Part shown: piece by piece, positions 1-8,258 of the stretch
How the letters are laid out: each line of letters starts with the position of its first letter
How positions within the stretch are numbered: position 1 is the stretch's first letter
Assembly (NCBI GenBank): GCA_022841905.1
Contig: JALHQO010000007.1
Coordinates: 155,026 to 219,025, forward strand
DNA: 64,000 nt
Direction of reading: 5' to 3'
Origin: Hyphomonadaceae bacterium
Lineage (GTDB): Bacteria; Pseudomonadota; Alphaproteobacteria; Caulobacterales; Aquidulcibacteraceae
Position numbers and translations under genes: made by a program
The notes under the pieces: model-generated
Databases searched by the model: none
Told to the model about the DNA's origin: nothing
What the model saw: only the letters and a program-made list of their open reading frames with translations

Positions 1-81
1 CCGCCTATGTCGAATCGGCGGAGGAGGATTGAGCAGGCGCATGGTGTTTTTCACATCAGTGTCATCAAATCCGCCTATGAG

Positions 82-130
82 CGAGCCCGCTGGGATCGGG
101 CTCGTGTCGTTCGCCCGGCGAGACGGGCGA
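82..130. promoter_or_regulatory. Two tandem hairpins in the pstB leader
   Basis: Two inverted repeats lie end to end just before pstB. The first pairs CGAGCCC (82-88) with GGGCTCG (98-104). The second pairs TCGCCC (111-116) with GGGCGA (125-130). The second ends immediately before an AGGGA ribosome-binding site. An RNA with these stems could separate pstB expression from upstream pst genes or protect a processed end. That role is inference; only the inverted repeats are seen. Confidence 0.45.
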
Positions 131-141
131 AGGGATCGAAA

Positions 142-999
142 ATGGAAGAGTTTTCAGCGGCTGGCGCTGACCGCGGAGCCCCGCCTGTGTCGATGATGAC
201 CACGCCTACCGTCCGCAATAATGGCGGCACCCTGGTCGGCGCGGCCGTCAAGGTCGCGGCGCGCGACGTCAACGTTTTCTACGGCGACAAGCAGGCGCTG
301 TTCGACGTTTCGCTCGACATCCCCGATCGCGCCGTCACCGCCTTCATCGGCCCGTCTGGCTGCGGCAAGACCACGTTCCTGCGCTGCATCAACCGCATGA
401 ACGACACGATCGATGGCTGCAAGGTCACCGGCTCGCTGCAGATCGAAGGCAAGGACGCCTACGGCAAGAACGTCGATCCGGTGGTGCTGCGCACCCGCGT
501 CGGCATGGTGTTCCAAAAACCGAACCCGTTTCCGAAGTCGATCTACGAAAACGTGGCCTACGGCCCGCGCATTCACGGCATGGCCAAGAACAAGGCCGAG
601 ATGGACGTTATCGTTGAGAAGTCGCTGAAGCGCGCCGGCCTCTGGGAAGAGGTCAAGGATCGCTTGGCTCAGCCTGGCACCGGCCTCTCCGGCGGTCAGC
701 AGCAGCGCCTCGTCATCGCCCGTACGGTGGCGGTGAATCCAGACATCATCTTGATGGATGAGCCGTGCTCAGCGCTCGACCCGATCGCCACCGCCAAGAT
801 CGAAGAACTGATCGACGAACTGCGCGACAAGTACACGATCATCATCGTTACCCACTCGATGGCGCAGGCCGCCCGCGTCTCGCAGAAGACGGCGTTCTTC
901 CACTTGGGTAAGCTGGTGGAGACCGGTGCGACCGAGGAAATCTTCACCAATCCTCGCGACTCTCGCACGCAAGACTATATTACGGGCCGGTTCGGCTAA
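142..999 (+). CDS. pstB: Phosphate ABC transporter ATP-binding protein PstB
   Basis: ATPase of the PstSCAB high-affinity phosphate importer, acting on the cytoplasmic face of the inner membrane. From the start chosen here (285 aa) the Walker A motif GPSGCGKT is near residue 70, the signature LSGGQQQR near 182, Walker B with IILMDEP near 203, and the switch His in VTHSM near 237. I chose the ATG at 142 because AGGGA lies six bases upstream. An ATG at 193 would give a 268-aa protein nearer the usual family length. phoU and phoB follow in the same direction, so the tail of a pst-pho operon is visible; pstSCA would lie to the left of the window. Confidence 0.96.
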   Translation: MEEFSAAGADRGAPPVSMMTTPTVRNNGGTLVGAAVKVAARDVNVFYGDKQALFDVSLDIPDRAVTAFIGPSGCGKTTFLRCINRMNDTIDGCKVTGSLQIEGKDAYGKNVDPVVLRTRVGMVFQKPNPFPKSIYENVAYGPRIHGMAKNKAEMDVIVEKSLKRAGLWEEVKDRLAQPGTGLSGGQQQRLVIARTVAVNPDIILMDEPCSALDPIATAKIEELIDELRDKYTIIIVTHSMAQAARVSQKTAFFHLGKLVETGATEEIFTNPRDSRTQDYITGRFG

Positions 1000-1064
1000 T
1001 TCCGATGGCCGCGCCGAAACGATCGCGCAGCGTTCCTGCGCTCGCCCGCCGGGTAAAGACAAGC

Positions 1065-1757
1065 ATGGCCGAACACACAGTCAAAGCGTTCACCGAAGAA
1101 CTCGACGCGATCACTCAGGAAGTGGCGCGCATGGGTGGTTTGGCGGAAGCCGCCATCAATGACAGCCTGTCAGCTGTCGGTCGCCGCGATACCGAACTGG
1201 CGCAATTGGTCATCCAGCGCGACGCTAAGATCGATGCGGCTCAGCGCGAGATCGAAAAGCGCGCCATCAAGCTGTTCGCGTTACGCCAACCGATGGCGAG
1301 CGATCTGCGCGTTGTGCTGACCGCATGGCGCATCGCGGGCGAGCTGGAGCGCGTCGGCGATCTGGCCAAGAACATTGCCAAGCGCACGCTGATCCTGAAT
1401 CAGGCAGAGCCGATCCAGCTCACCCGCTCGGTCGAGCGCATGGGCAAGATCGCCGCCGCGCATTTGAAGCAGGTGATCGACGCCTACGCCAACAAAGATT
1501 TGCAGGCCGCGATCACTGTCTGGCACGCCGACGACAATATCGATGCGCACTACAATTCGCTGTTTCGCGAATTGCTGACCTATATGATCGAAGACCCGCG
1601 CATGATCAGCTCGTGCGCGCACTTGCTCTTCATCGCCAAGAACCTCGAACGCGTCGGCGACCACGGCACCAACATCGCCGAGTACATCCATTTCCTTGTC
1701 ACTGGCGAAGAAATCGCCACGCAGCGGCCGCGCGGTGACGCGGACGTCGCGGATTAG
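1065..1757 (+). CDS. phoU: Phosphate signalling complex protein PhoU
   Basis: PhoU (230 aa) links the Pst transporter to the PhoR sensor kinase and damps the phosphate-starvation response when phosphate is ample. The protein is all-helical with two PhoU repeats. Each carries an acidic helix of the metal-binding kind: one reads ERVGDLAKNIAKR and the other ERVGDHGTNIAEY. The ATG at 1065 is preferred over an in-frame ATG at 1005 because the family starts close to an ...HTVKAF-like segment. It lies 65 bases after pstB and 11 bases before phoB. Confidence 0.96.
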   Translation: MAEHTVKAFTEELDAITQEVARMGGLAEAAINDSLSAVGRRDTELAQLVIQRDAKIDAAQREIEKRAIKLFALRQPMASDLRVVLTAWRIAGELERVGDLAKNIAKRTLILNQAEPIQLTRSVERMGKIAAAHLKQVIDAYANKDLQAAITVWHADDNIDAHYNSLFRELLTYMIEDPRMISSCAHLLFIAKNLERVGDHGTNIAEYIHFLVTGEEIATQRPRGDADVAD

Positions 1758-1768
1758 AGGCTCAGCCC

Positions 1769-2467
1769 ATGGCCAAGGCCCCGCACGTCCTGGTCGTCGA
1801 GGATGAAGAAGCGCTATCGCAGCTTCTGAAATACAATCTCGACAAAGAAGGCTATCGCGTCAGCGTCGCCACCGATGGCGAGGAAGCTTTGGTGATGGCG
1901 CAGGAAAGCGCGCCAGACCTCATCATTCTTGATTGGATGCTGCCGAAAGCGCCGGGCATTGAAGTGTGCCGCCGTTTGCGCGCGCGCCAGGAAACGCGCA
2001 ACACGCCGATCGTCATGCTGACTGCCCGCAGTGAAGAGACCGACCGCGTGCGCGGGCTCGACATCGGGGCCGACGATTACATCACCAAGCCCTTCACGAT
2101 GAACGAGCTGCTGGCCCGCTTGCGCGCCGTCATGCGCCGTATCCGGCCGGGTCTGGCCGAAGATAAGATTGTGTGCGGCGACATCGTCATGGACCGTGTC
2201 TCGCACCGCGTGAAGCGCGGCGCCCGCGATGTGCATCTCGGCCCCACCGAGTTTCGCATCCTCGATCACCTAATGCAGCATCCGGGGCGCGTCTTTAGCC
2301 GCGAGCAATTGCTCGATGCGGTCTGGGGCTCGGATGTCTATGTCGAAGCGCGCACGGTTGACGTGCACATCGGGCGTTTACGCAAAGCGCTGATGGTGGG
2401 CGAAGAAGCCGACCCGATCCGAACGGTCCGCAGCGCCGGCTACGCGTTGGACGCCGAAGCGGCTTAG
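1769..2467 (+). CDS. phoB: Phosphate regulon response regulator PhoB
   Basis: OmpR-class response regulator of 232 aa. The N-terminal receiver has the acidic pocket VVEDEE near residue 10, the phosphorylated Asp55 in LIILDWMLPK, and a conserved Lys in YITKPF. The C-terminal winged helix carries the recognition segment RTVDVHIGRLRKAL. Phosphorylated by PhoR, PhoB activates pst and other Pho genes. Position directly behind phoU supports PhoB over other OmpR-family members. No phoR is present downstream; a gene on the other strand follows. Confidence 0.94.
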   Translation: MAKAPHVLVVEDEEALSQLLKYNLDKEGYRVSVATDGEEALVMAQESAPDLIILDWMLPKAPGIEVCRRLRARQETRNTPIVMLTARSEETDRVRGLDIGADDYITKPFTMNELLARLRAVMRRIRPGLAEDKIVCGDIVMDRVSHRVKRGARDVHLGPTEFRILDHLMQHPGRVFSREQLLDAVWGSDVYVEARTVDVHIGRLRKALMVGEEADPIRTVRSAGYALDAEAA

Positions 2468-2512
2468 GCGAACGCGACGCCGAGCGGGATCGGCGCCGCG
2501 CTGCTTTGCAAT

Positions 2513-2842
2513 CTAGTGCCGGCGGTCCCAGCGGTTCTCGCGGCGGTCCCAGCGATTTTCACGCCGGTCCAGCACGTCCTCACGGGCATCGCGCACATCT
2601 TCGCGCGCATCGAAGACGTCTTCACGCTGATCGCGCCAGCCGCCTTGGTACTGCGCATCGCGAACGTCCTCGCGCACATCGCGCACATCTTCACGCCGGT
2701 CGAAGCGGTTCTCACGGCGATCAAGCCGGTTTTCGGCGCGGTCAAAGCGATTTTCGATCCGATCCCAATTCTGCGCGTACGCCGACGGCGCGGCAAACGC
2801 GGTAAACGCCACGACGGCGCACAAGGCTAAAGTCCGTTTCAT
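2513..2842 (-). CDS. Exported heptad-repeat protein (Arg/Asp/Glu-rich)
   Basis: A 109-aa protein whose family I cannot name. Residues 1-23 form a signal peptide ending in AYA. The rest is about eleven near-identical seven-residue units such as ENRFDRR, EDVRDVR, EDVFDAR and ENRWDRR, with one short insertion (YQGGW) in the middle. Charges alternate and an aromatic or aliphatic residue recurs every seven residues, so a long charged helix or coiled coil in the periplasm is likely. The start is set by GAGGAG eight bases before the ATG at 2842. Repetition leaves a long open frame on the opposite strand, which I read as a shadow. Confidence 0.75.
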   Translation of the reverse strand: MKRTLALCAVVAFTAFAAPSAYAQNWDRIENRFDRAENRLDRRENRFDRREDVRDVREDVRDAQYQGGWRDQREDVFDAREDVRDAREDVLDRRENRWDRRENRWDRRH

Positions 2843-2967
2843 GGAAGAGCTCCTCTTTGTCCCTCGGAGCTTCAAACGAGGCGGGCGCGGGATTCCGTCG
2901 GCATGGACGCCATAGACGAGCGTCGCTATATCCGCGCTTCGATTTTCCCTCAGAACGGACCGATCCC

Positions 2968-4638
2968 ATGGCGGCGCAGCCGGCACAGTACATTTTCACG
3001 ATGCAGGGCCTCACCAAGGCTTATCCGGGCGGCAAGAAGGTGTTCGAGAACATCTGGCTGTCGTTCTTCCCGGACGCCAAGATTGGCGTCGTCGGCGTCA
3101 ACGGCTCTGGTAAGTCGACGCTGCTGAAGATCATGGCCGGCCTCGACAAGGATTTCACCGGCGAAGCCTTCGCCATGGCCAACACCAAGATGGGCTACCT
3201 GGAGCAGGAGCCGAAGCTCAACGACGCGATGACGGTGCGCGAAAACGTCGAGAGCTGGTGCCGCGAAAAGCAGCTGGTCAATCGCTTCAACGAAGTCAGC
3301 ATGGAAGTGGGCGAGAACTACACTGAAGAGCTGATGGAGGAGATGACCAAGCTTCAGGAGCAGATCGATGCGTCTGACGCGTGGGACATCGATTCCAAGA
3401 TCGACATGGCGATGGATGCGCTGCGTTGCCCGCCGGACGATAGCGGCGTGGAGAAACTCTCAGGCGGCGAACGCCGCCGTGTCGCGCTCTGCCGCTTGCT
3501 TCTGTCGAAGCCCGACATGCTGCTGCTGGACGAACCGACCAACCACCTCGACGCCGAGAGCGTCGCCTGGCTGCAGCATCACCTGGAAGCGTTTCCCGGC
3601 TGCGTCATCCTCGTCACCCACGATCGCTACTTCCTCGATCAAGTGACGAAGTGGACGCTCGAACTCGATCGCGGCCGCGGCCATCCGCACGAGGGCAATT
3701 ACTCGGCCTGGCTCGAGATCAAGGCCAAGCGCTCGGAGCAGGAATCGTCCGAGAGCGATAGCCGCAAGAAGGCGCTCAACCGCGAACTCGAATGGGTGCG
3801 CCAGTCTCCCAAGGCGCGCCAAGCTAAATCGAAAGCGCGCCTCACGCGTTATGATGAAATGGCGGCGGAGGCCGAGCGCGAGAAGCAAACCTTCGCGCAA
3901 ATCCAAATCCCGCCAGGCCCGCGCCTCGGTCAGAACGTCATCGAGTTCGAGAATCTCAAGAAGGGCTTTGGCGACAAGCTTTTGATCGATGGCTTGAGCT
4001 TCAAACTGCCGCCGGGCGGCATTGTCGGCATTATCGGCCCGAACGGCGCGGGCAAGTCGACATTGTTCAAGATGATCACTGGCCAAGAAAAGCCGGACGA
4101 GGGGAGCATCGCGATCGGCGAAAGCGTGAAGCTCGGCTTCGTCGATCAATCGCGCGATGCGCTCGATAATGCCAAGAACATCTGGGAAGAGATTTCCGGC
4201 GGCCTTGACGTGCTCACTGTCGGCAACCGCGAAATTCCTTCGCGCGCCTATGTGTCGAGCTTTAACTTCAAGGGCGCCGATCAACAGAAGAAGGTCGGCC
4301 AGCTCTCAGGCGGTGAACGCAATCGCGTCCATCTGGCGAAGACCTTGCTCACCGGCGCCAACGTGCTGCTGCTCGACGAACCAACCAACGATCTCGACGT
4401 CGAAACGCTACAAAGCTTGGAGGCGGCACTCGAAGATTTCGCCGGCTGCGCCGTCGTCATCAGCCACGATCGCTGGTTCCTGAACCGCTTGGCCACGCAC
4501 ATTCTCGCGTTCGAAGGCGACAGCCACGTCGAGTGGTTCGAAGGCGATTTCGACAGCTACGAAGCGGATAAGATGAGGCGCCTAGGCGTGACGGAAATCA
4601 TCCCAAGCCGGATCAAGTTTCAGAAGTTTGGGCGGTAG
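2968..4638 (+). CDS. ettA: Energy-dependent translational throttle protein EttA
   Basis: ABC-F protein of 556 aa, matching the usual length of EttA. It has two ATP-binding cassettes: Walker A GVNGSGKST with signature LSGGERRR in the first, and GPNGAGKST with LSGGERNR in the second. The Arg/Lys-rich arm and linker lie between them. EttA binds the ribosomal E site and gates the first elongation step according to ATP/ADP ratio. There is no membrane domain. The ATG at 2968 begins the conserved MAAQPAQYIFTMQ-type start; the open frame extends upstream to 2857 but the extra residues are not family-like. Confidence 0.95.
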   Translation: MAAQPAQYIFTMQGLTKAYPGGKKVFENIWLSFFPDAKIGVVGVNGSGKSTLLKIMAGLDKDFTGEAFAMANTKMGYLEQEPKLNDAMTVRENVESWCREKQLVNRFNEVSMEVGENYTEELMEEMTKLQEQIDASDAWDIDSKIDMAMDALRCPPDDSGVEKLSGGERRRVALCRLLLSKPDMLLLDEPTNHLDAESVAWLQHHLEAFPGCVILVTHDRYFLDQVTKWTLELDRGRGHPHEGNYSAWLEIKAKRSEQESSESDSRKKALNRELEWVRQSPKARQAKSKARLTRYDEMAAEAEREKQTFAQIQIPPGPRLGQNVIEFENLKKGFGDKLLIDGLSFKLPPGGIVGIIGPNGAGKSTLFKMITGQEKPDEGSIAIGESVKLGFVDQSRDALDNAKNIWEEISGGLDVLTVGNREIPSRAYVSSFNFKGADQQKKVGQLSGGERNRVHLAKTLLTGANVLLLDEPTNDLDVETLQSLEAALEDFAGCAVVISHDRWFLNRLATHILAFEGDSHVEWFEGDFDSYEADKMRRLGVTEIIPSRIKFQKFGR

Positions 4639-4640
4639 GA

Positions 4641-4676
4641 AGCTGCGCCCCCCTCTCCAAGGAGCGGGGCGCGGCT
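4641..4676. terminator. Hairpin terminator after ettA
   Basis: AGCTGCGCCCC (4641-4651) pairs with GGGGCGCGGCT (4666-4676), eleven pairs including one G-U. It starts three bases after the ettA stop and lies between ettA and the convergent TonB-like gene, so it may serve both. No strong T run follows. Confidence 0.6.
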
Positions 4677-4688
4677 TCCGTTGATTGC

Positions 4689-5389
4689 TTACCCGCGTCC
4701 GCGGCGATCTTCATCTTCCAGGCGGGACACCACGCGCAGGTTCACTGGCGTACCTGTCGCATCGCGGCCATCGGCCAGCGTGGGTGAGTGGCGGAAGGTG
4801 CGCGCTACTCGGAGCGCCGCCGTTCCGAAGCCCCCCGGCGTTTCTTCGATGCGCACGCAATCGAGCGCGCCGCGCTCCTGCACCGTGCAGCTCAGCCGCG
4901 CTTCGCCTTCGCGTCCCCGTTCCAGCGCACGCGACGGGTAGAGCGGGTTGAGGCGCCGCGCAGTCGGCGTGCTCGCCCAGATCGGGCGGCGCGCGCCGGT
5001 GACGACGATTTCGCCGTTGTCATCGACCGTCGCGCTCGCCGGCGTGATGCCGATGGTTTCTTCGGGCACGGGCTCGGCGCTGGCGGTCACGGTGCGCTGG
5101 GCCGGTGCGGGGGGGCGCTCGGCGGTGGAAGCGGGAGCGGCGATCGGTTCGTCTGATGTGGCGTCTGCCGGGCGTCTGTGTCCAGCGGGCCGGCGCGAAG
5201 GTCGTCGTCGTAAGCGTTGTTGATGGCGTAATCGGCTTCGCGATTTTCGTTCGGCGACAGCGTGTTCCAGGCTGCGTAGGCGCCGCCTGCAATCACGACC
5301 GCGGCCACTGCGCCAAGCAGCCACTTGCCGCCACCGCCGCCTTTAGAGGCGCGGATGGTTGTGGCGCCATGTTTGGGATCTTCGCTCAC
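4689..5389 (-). pseudogene. TonB-like energy transducer, split by a frameshift
   Basis: Two adjacent minus-strand frames together make one TonB-family protein. The first starts at GTG 5389 (GGAG eight bases upstream) and has a cytoplasmic head, a membrane helix (KWLLGAVAAVVIAGGAYAAW) and a Pro-rich stretch, then runs to a stop near 5087. The second frame supplies the linker and a TonB C-terminal domain (LYPSRALERGREGEARLSC, then FGTAALRVARTFRHSP), ending at TAA 4689-4691. A run of seven G on the plus strand (5109-5115) lies where the two frames overlap. One extra base there joins ...SAPP to APAQRTVTASAEP without a stop. This may be a sequencing error, a true pseudogene or a slippage site. Confidence 0.72.
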
Positions 5390-5590
5390 GTTTCGTCTCC
5401 TCGCAGATGTCACCAGGAACCCGCACCCGCGCAACGTTCGCACTCAGCCTATGTTCCGATTGTCATCGCGACCGTGCGAGGCATTTCGACGCGCCGTTTG
5501 AAGCGTCGAAAATGCGCGCTTGATGTGACCGAGGTCATGGCGTGAGTTGCGAGCTAGCGTTCCAGCAAAGCCGCCGTCGCAGCTCCTTCG

Positions 5591-5902
5591 TCAGAACCGT
5601 TCCGGACGAAGCACTTGGACATCGCTGAGGCAAACTAGGCCGCGATAGTCGGAGAAATAGTCCTTCAGCCAAGCCAGCGCCTTCTGAGCGGCGGGTTCGT
5701 TGGTGACCGCAATGATGAGGCGCATGTCGCCGCCGCCATCCACCGCGCTTTGGCGCCAAGCGCCGTGGGCGCCCGCGCCCTCCACGCCGTCGAAGACACT
5801 CCATCCCTTGACGCCTTCGTTAAGGAGCATCCGCTCAACGTGCGACAGCGCGTGCGCCTCGACAAAAATTTCCAGCTTCTTTCGGGTTACGAGGTTCATC
5901 AC
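5591..5902 (-). CDS. sbtB: SbtB-like PII-family regulator
   Basis: Small PII-like protein of about 103 aa. Core features resemble SbtB: the early strand KLEIFVEAHALSHVERML, a KGWSVFDGVEGAG segment where the T-loop begins, and DYFSDYRGLVCLSDVQVL near the end. SbtB binds adenine nucleotides including cAMP and plugs the SbtA transporter. It follows sbtA directly: the sbtA stop TGA is next to a GTG (5902), and an ATG lies one codon later at 5899. The C-terminal CGPxGC redox loop of cyanobacterial SbtB is absent; the protein stops at LRPERF. The identification leans on both sequence and neighbour. Confidence 0.8.
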   Translation of the reverse strand: MMNLVTRKKLEIFVEAHALSHVERMLLNEGVKGWSVFDGVEGAGAHGAWRQSAVDGGGDMRLIIAVTNEPAAQKALAWLKDYFSDYRGLVCLSDVQVLRPERF

Positions 5903-6892
5903 TCATCTCACCATGAAATCGGCCGCTGCCTGATAAAGGGGAATGCCGATCAGCAGATTGAACGGGAACGTGATGGCCAGCGATAGCGAAAGATACACGC
6001 CGGCATCAGCCCGCGGCAGCGCTATCCGCATCGCCGCCGGCGCAGCGATGTAGGATGCGGAGGCCGCCAATACGGCCATCAATGTGGTGTCGCCCGCGCT
6101 CAAGCCAATCTGCGCCGACGCTATCGTTGCGATTGCCGCCGCGAGCAATGGCCACGTCAGCGCGTATGCCAAAAGATTGAACTGAAGATTTGGCGACATG
6201 GCGAGTTGTCGTGACGCGACGAGGCCCATGTCCAGCAAGAAGAGGCAAAGCACCCCTTGGAAAAGGGGATTTACGAACATTTCGAGCCGATCATAGCCCC
6301 GCTCGCCCGTGATAGCGCCGATGACGAAACTGCCAACCAGCAAGACGGCCGCGCCGTTCAGCAAGACCTCGCGCAGCAGTGCGCCGCGACGCGGATTGTG
6401 TGCGCCCTGCGAAGCGTTGCCGCCGACGATGAGAAGCGCAGCCAGGATGGCCGGTGTTTCCATTAGCGCCAAAACCGCCGCCATGTGGCCACTGAACTCG
6501 ACGCCGATGCCGCGCAGGTATTCGGACGCTGCAGCGAAGGTGACGACGGAGACGCTGCCATAGTGCGCAGCGACGGCGGCGGCAGTTGTCCGGTCCAGTT
6601 TGGATATGACCCGCAACAAGGCGAAAGCGGCAAACGGCGTCAGAAAGCTCAGCGCTAGCCCGAGCGCCCCGGATGCGAGTAGCTCGCTTGATAGGCCTGC
6701 CCTGTGCGCTTCCACCCCGCCTTTGAAGCCGATGCAGAGCATCAGGTAGAGCGCCAGCGTCTTTGCGACTTGCTCGGGAATGGCGAGGTCCGAGCGCAGG
6801 AGGCCCGCGACCATGCCGAGGACAAAGAACAAAATCGCTGGGGTAAGGAGGTTGGCGGCGGCCGCTGATCCGACAGAGCCGAAGATATCCAT
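5903..6892 (-). CDS. sbtA: SbtA-family sodium-dependent bicarbonate transporter
   Basis: Hydrophobic membrane protein of 329 aa with about ten predicted transmembrane segments in two inverted halves. Family-like segments are LTPAILFFVLGMVAGLLRSD near the start, IGFKGGVEAHRAG, and AAHYGSVSVVTFAAASEYL with the HYGSVS-type turn. SbtA imports bicarbonate with sodium. GGGAGGTG lies upstream of the ATG at 6892. The SbtB-like gene follows without a gap, so the two are co-translated and the regulator probably gates the transporter. Substrate could differ from bicarbonate in a heterotroph. Confidence 0.85.
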   Translation of the reverse strand: MDIFGSVGSAAAANLLTPAILFFVLGMVAGLLRSDLAIPEQVAKTLALYLMLCIGFKGGVEAHRAGLSSELLASGALGLALSFLTPFAAFALLRVISKLDRTTAAAVAAHYGSVSVVTFAAASEYLRGIGVEFSGHMAAVLALMETPAILAALLIVGGNASQGAHNPRRGALLREVLLNGAAVLLVGSFVIGAITGERGYDRLEMFVNPLFQGVLCLFLLDMGLVASRQLAMSPNLQFNLLAYALTWPLLAAAIATIASAQIGLSAGDTTLMAVLAASASYIAAPAAMRIALPRADAGVYLSLSLAITFPFNLLIGIPLYQAAADFMVR

Positions 6893-7102
6893 CCCGCTGC
6901 ACCTCCCGTTGCCGGGGCGGACTTACGATGGCGCCGGGTAAGTGGATCAGTGCGTGTCGAAAAATGTTATCCTGGTGCGACCGAGACGGCGCACTGCATT
7001 GCTCGTTCCGGCGCCACTGTGCATAAGGCGCAAATCAGTTCATCATTCCTCTCCGTCACCGTTCCGGACCCGATCCGGACAACGCGAAACGGGAGCGCGT
7101 GC

Positions 7103-7357
7103 ATGTCGTCGCTGCGAAAGTACAAGCCGCTACAGGCTCATCTCGAACGCCGTCGTGGCCGTCCGGAAATGCTCACTTTCGAAGACATCGAAGAAATCAT
7201 CGGCAAGGAATTGCCCGAGAGCGCTCTGAAGCATCGCTCGTTCTGGGCTAATGACAATCAAGATAGCGGCGCCGCCCGGGCCTGGTCGCGCGCCGGATAC
7301 CGGGTGGCCTATCTCGATCGCGACCAGAAAGTGGTGCGGTTCGAACGCACGCGCTAA
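7103..7357 (+). CDS. DUF7662-type small protein
   Basis: 84-aa cytoplasmic protein. The pattern KYKPLQAHLERR, LTFEDIEEIIGKELPESA, HRSFWAND and AWSRAGYRVAYLD fits a widespread small domain of unknown function (DUF7662). GGGAG precedes the ATG at 7103; a longer in-frame start at 6950 gives residues unlike the family. It is transcribed away from sbtA. No function is known to me. Confidence 0.72.
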   Translation: MSSLRKYKPLQAHLERRRGRPEMLTFEDIEEIIGKELPESALKHRSFWANDNQDSGAARAWSRAGYRVAYLDRDQKVVRFERTR

Positions 7358-7387
7358 ACACCTCGCCATTGAGCGAGGAGCGATCCG

Positions 7388-7522
7388 ATGCGGAAAGTGC
7401 TGATCCTGTTGACCGCAGCCATGATGCTGAGCGGGTGCATGTCCACACTGCAAGCCGCTTATGACGAGCGCCGCCAGCAAGAATGCGCGGAGGGCAGTCG
7501 CTCCGGCCGGCTGAATTGCTGA
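7388..7522 (+). CDS. Very small lipoprotein
   Basis: A 44-aa reading frame with a clear lipoprotein signal: MRKVLILLTAAMMLSGC, where LSGC is the lipobox and Cys17 the lipid site. The mature part is only about 28 residues (STLQAAYDERRQQECAEG and so on) and holds two further Cys. GAGGAG lies seven to eight bases before the ATG. It begins 31 bases after the DUF7662 gene and may share its transcript. Function unknown. Confidence 0.65.
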   Translation: MRKVLILLTAAMMLSGCMSTLQAAYDERRQQECAEGSRSGRLNC

Positions 7523-7634
7523 TCTTTCGCATCCGGAAGCCCCAAGCCCTGCATCTCTCTCCCGAGACCATGCAAACCCGCGCCTTGCGGGCGGCGGCGT
7601 GCGCGCCGACAGTGGCCTCACAGAGGAGGATTTC

Positions 7635-8183
7635 ATGCGTTGGTTGATGGCGGCTGCGGCGCTGGCCCTAGTGGCGGCGTGCGACGGCTCTAACGTATCG
7701 GTCGACGGCGTCGATGTCGGTGAGCCGGGCGGCTACACGATCGAAATCCGCGCCAGCGAAGCGGAGCAAACATATCTGATCACCACACCAGAGGGTCAAA
7801 CCGTCGGCGCGCGCGCCGCTGAGGGCGCCTCCGCGCTCATGGATCAGCCGCGCGCCCAGGCGCTCGCCGCTGAACCGCCGCCGCGCAGCAGCGAGGAAGT
7901 ACCTGAAGTTATGTCGCTGCGCGTCCCAGGTTTCGAAATGACCATTGGCGGCACGGGAGATGACGTCAATGGCGAGAACGGCCAAGTCGCGATGCGCATT
8001 GGCGGCGGGCGTCAGAACATCGTCGTCAATGCTGACGAAGGCGGTCCTGGCGAAGCCGACGATCGGGCGTACGTCCGCATCACCGGCGCCGACGCCGATG
8101 CTGTCCGCGAATTCATTGCGGAGGCGGATGAAATTTCACCGTCCGTGCAAGCGCAAATGCTGGCGGAACTCGGCTTGGAATAA
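7635..8183 (+). CDS. Lipoprotein of unknown function
   Basis: 182-aa predicted lipoprotein. The signal MRWLMAAAALALVAAC ends in the lipobox LVAAC. The mature chain is acidic, with a beta-rich first half (GYTIEIRAS, QTYLITTPEGQTVGARAA) and a second half with glycine-rich strands (MTIGGTGDD, MRIGGGRQNIVV). A helical tail rich in Asp and Glu ends the protein. GAGGAGG lies five bases before the ATG. I do not recognise the family. Confidence 0.75.
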   Translation: MRWLMAAAALALVAACDGSNVSVDGVDVGEPGGYTIEIRASEAEQTYLITTPEGQTVGARAAEGASALMDQPRAQALAAEPPPRSSEEVPEVMSLRVPGFEMTIGGTGDDVNGENGQVAMRIGGGRQNIVVNADEGGPGEADDRAYVRITGADADAVREFIAEADEISPSVQAQMLAELGLE

Positions 8184-8191
8184 AGCCGCAG

Positions 8192-8217
8192 CGGCGCGCG
8201 CTTGAATGCGCGCGCCG
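8192..8217. terminator. Hairpin terminator
   Basis: CGGCGCGCGC (8192-8201) pairs perfectly with GCGCGCGCCG (8208-8217) around a six-base loop. It begins eight bases after the lipoprotein stop and precedes the S46 peptidase by about 40 bases. A T-rich tail is only partial (GCTTTCC further down). Confidence 0.6.
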
Positions 8218-8258
8218 GCTCGCGCTTTCCTATCCTCTGACTGATTCGAGGATAGTCG

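Noticed and set aside
1..32. Possible 3' end of an upstream gene (ends [12 protein letters not shown] at 30-32)
   Set aside because: Only nine residues are visible and they do not match a recognisable PstA end, so I do not list it as a gene.
41..196. Short 51-codon reading frame ending within the pstB start region (ATGA at 193)
   Set aside because: The protein looks random and GGAGG is too far from its ATG. The pstB start at 142 has a better ribosome-binding site. It could be a leader peptide, but nothing else supports that.
2516..2830. Long plus-strand frame opposite the heptad-repeat gene
   Set aside because: It is open only because the repeat lacks stops on both strands; no ribosome-binding site and no family pattern.
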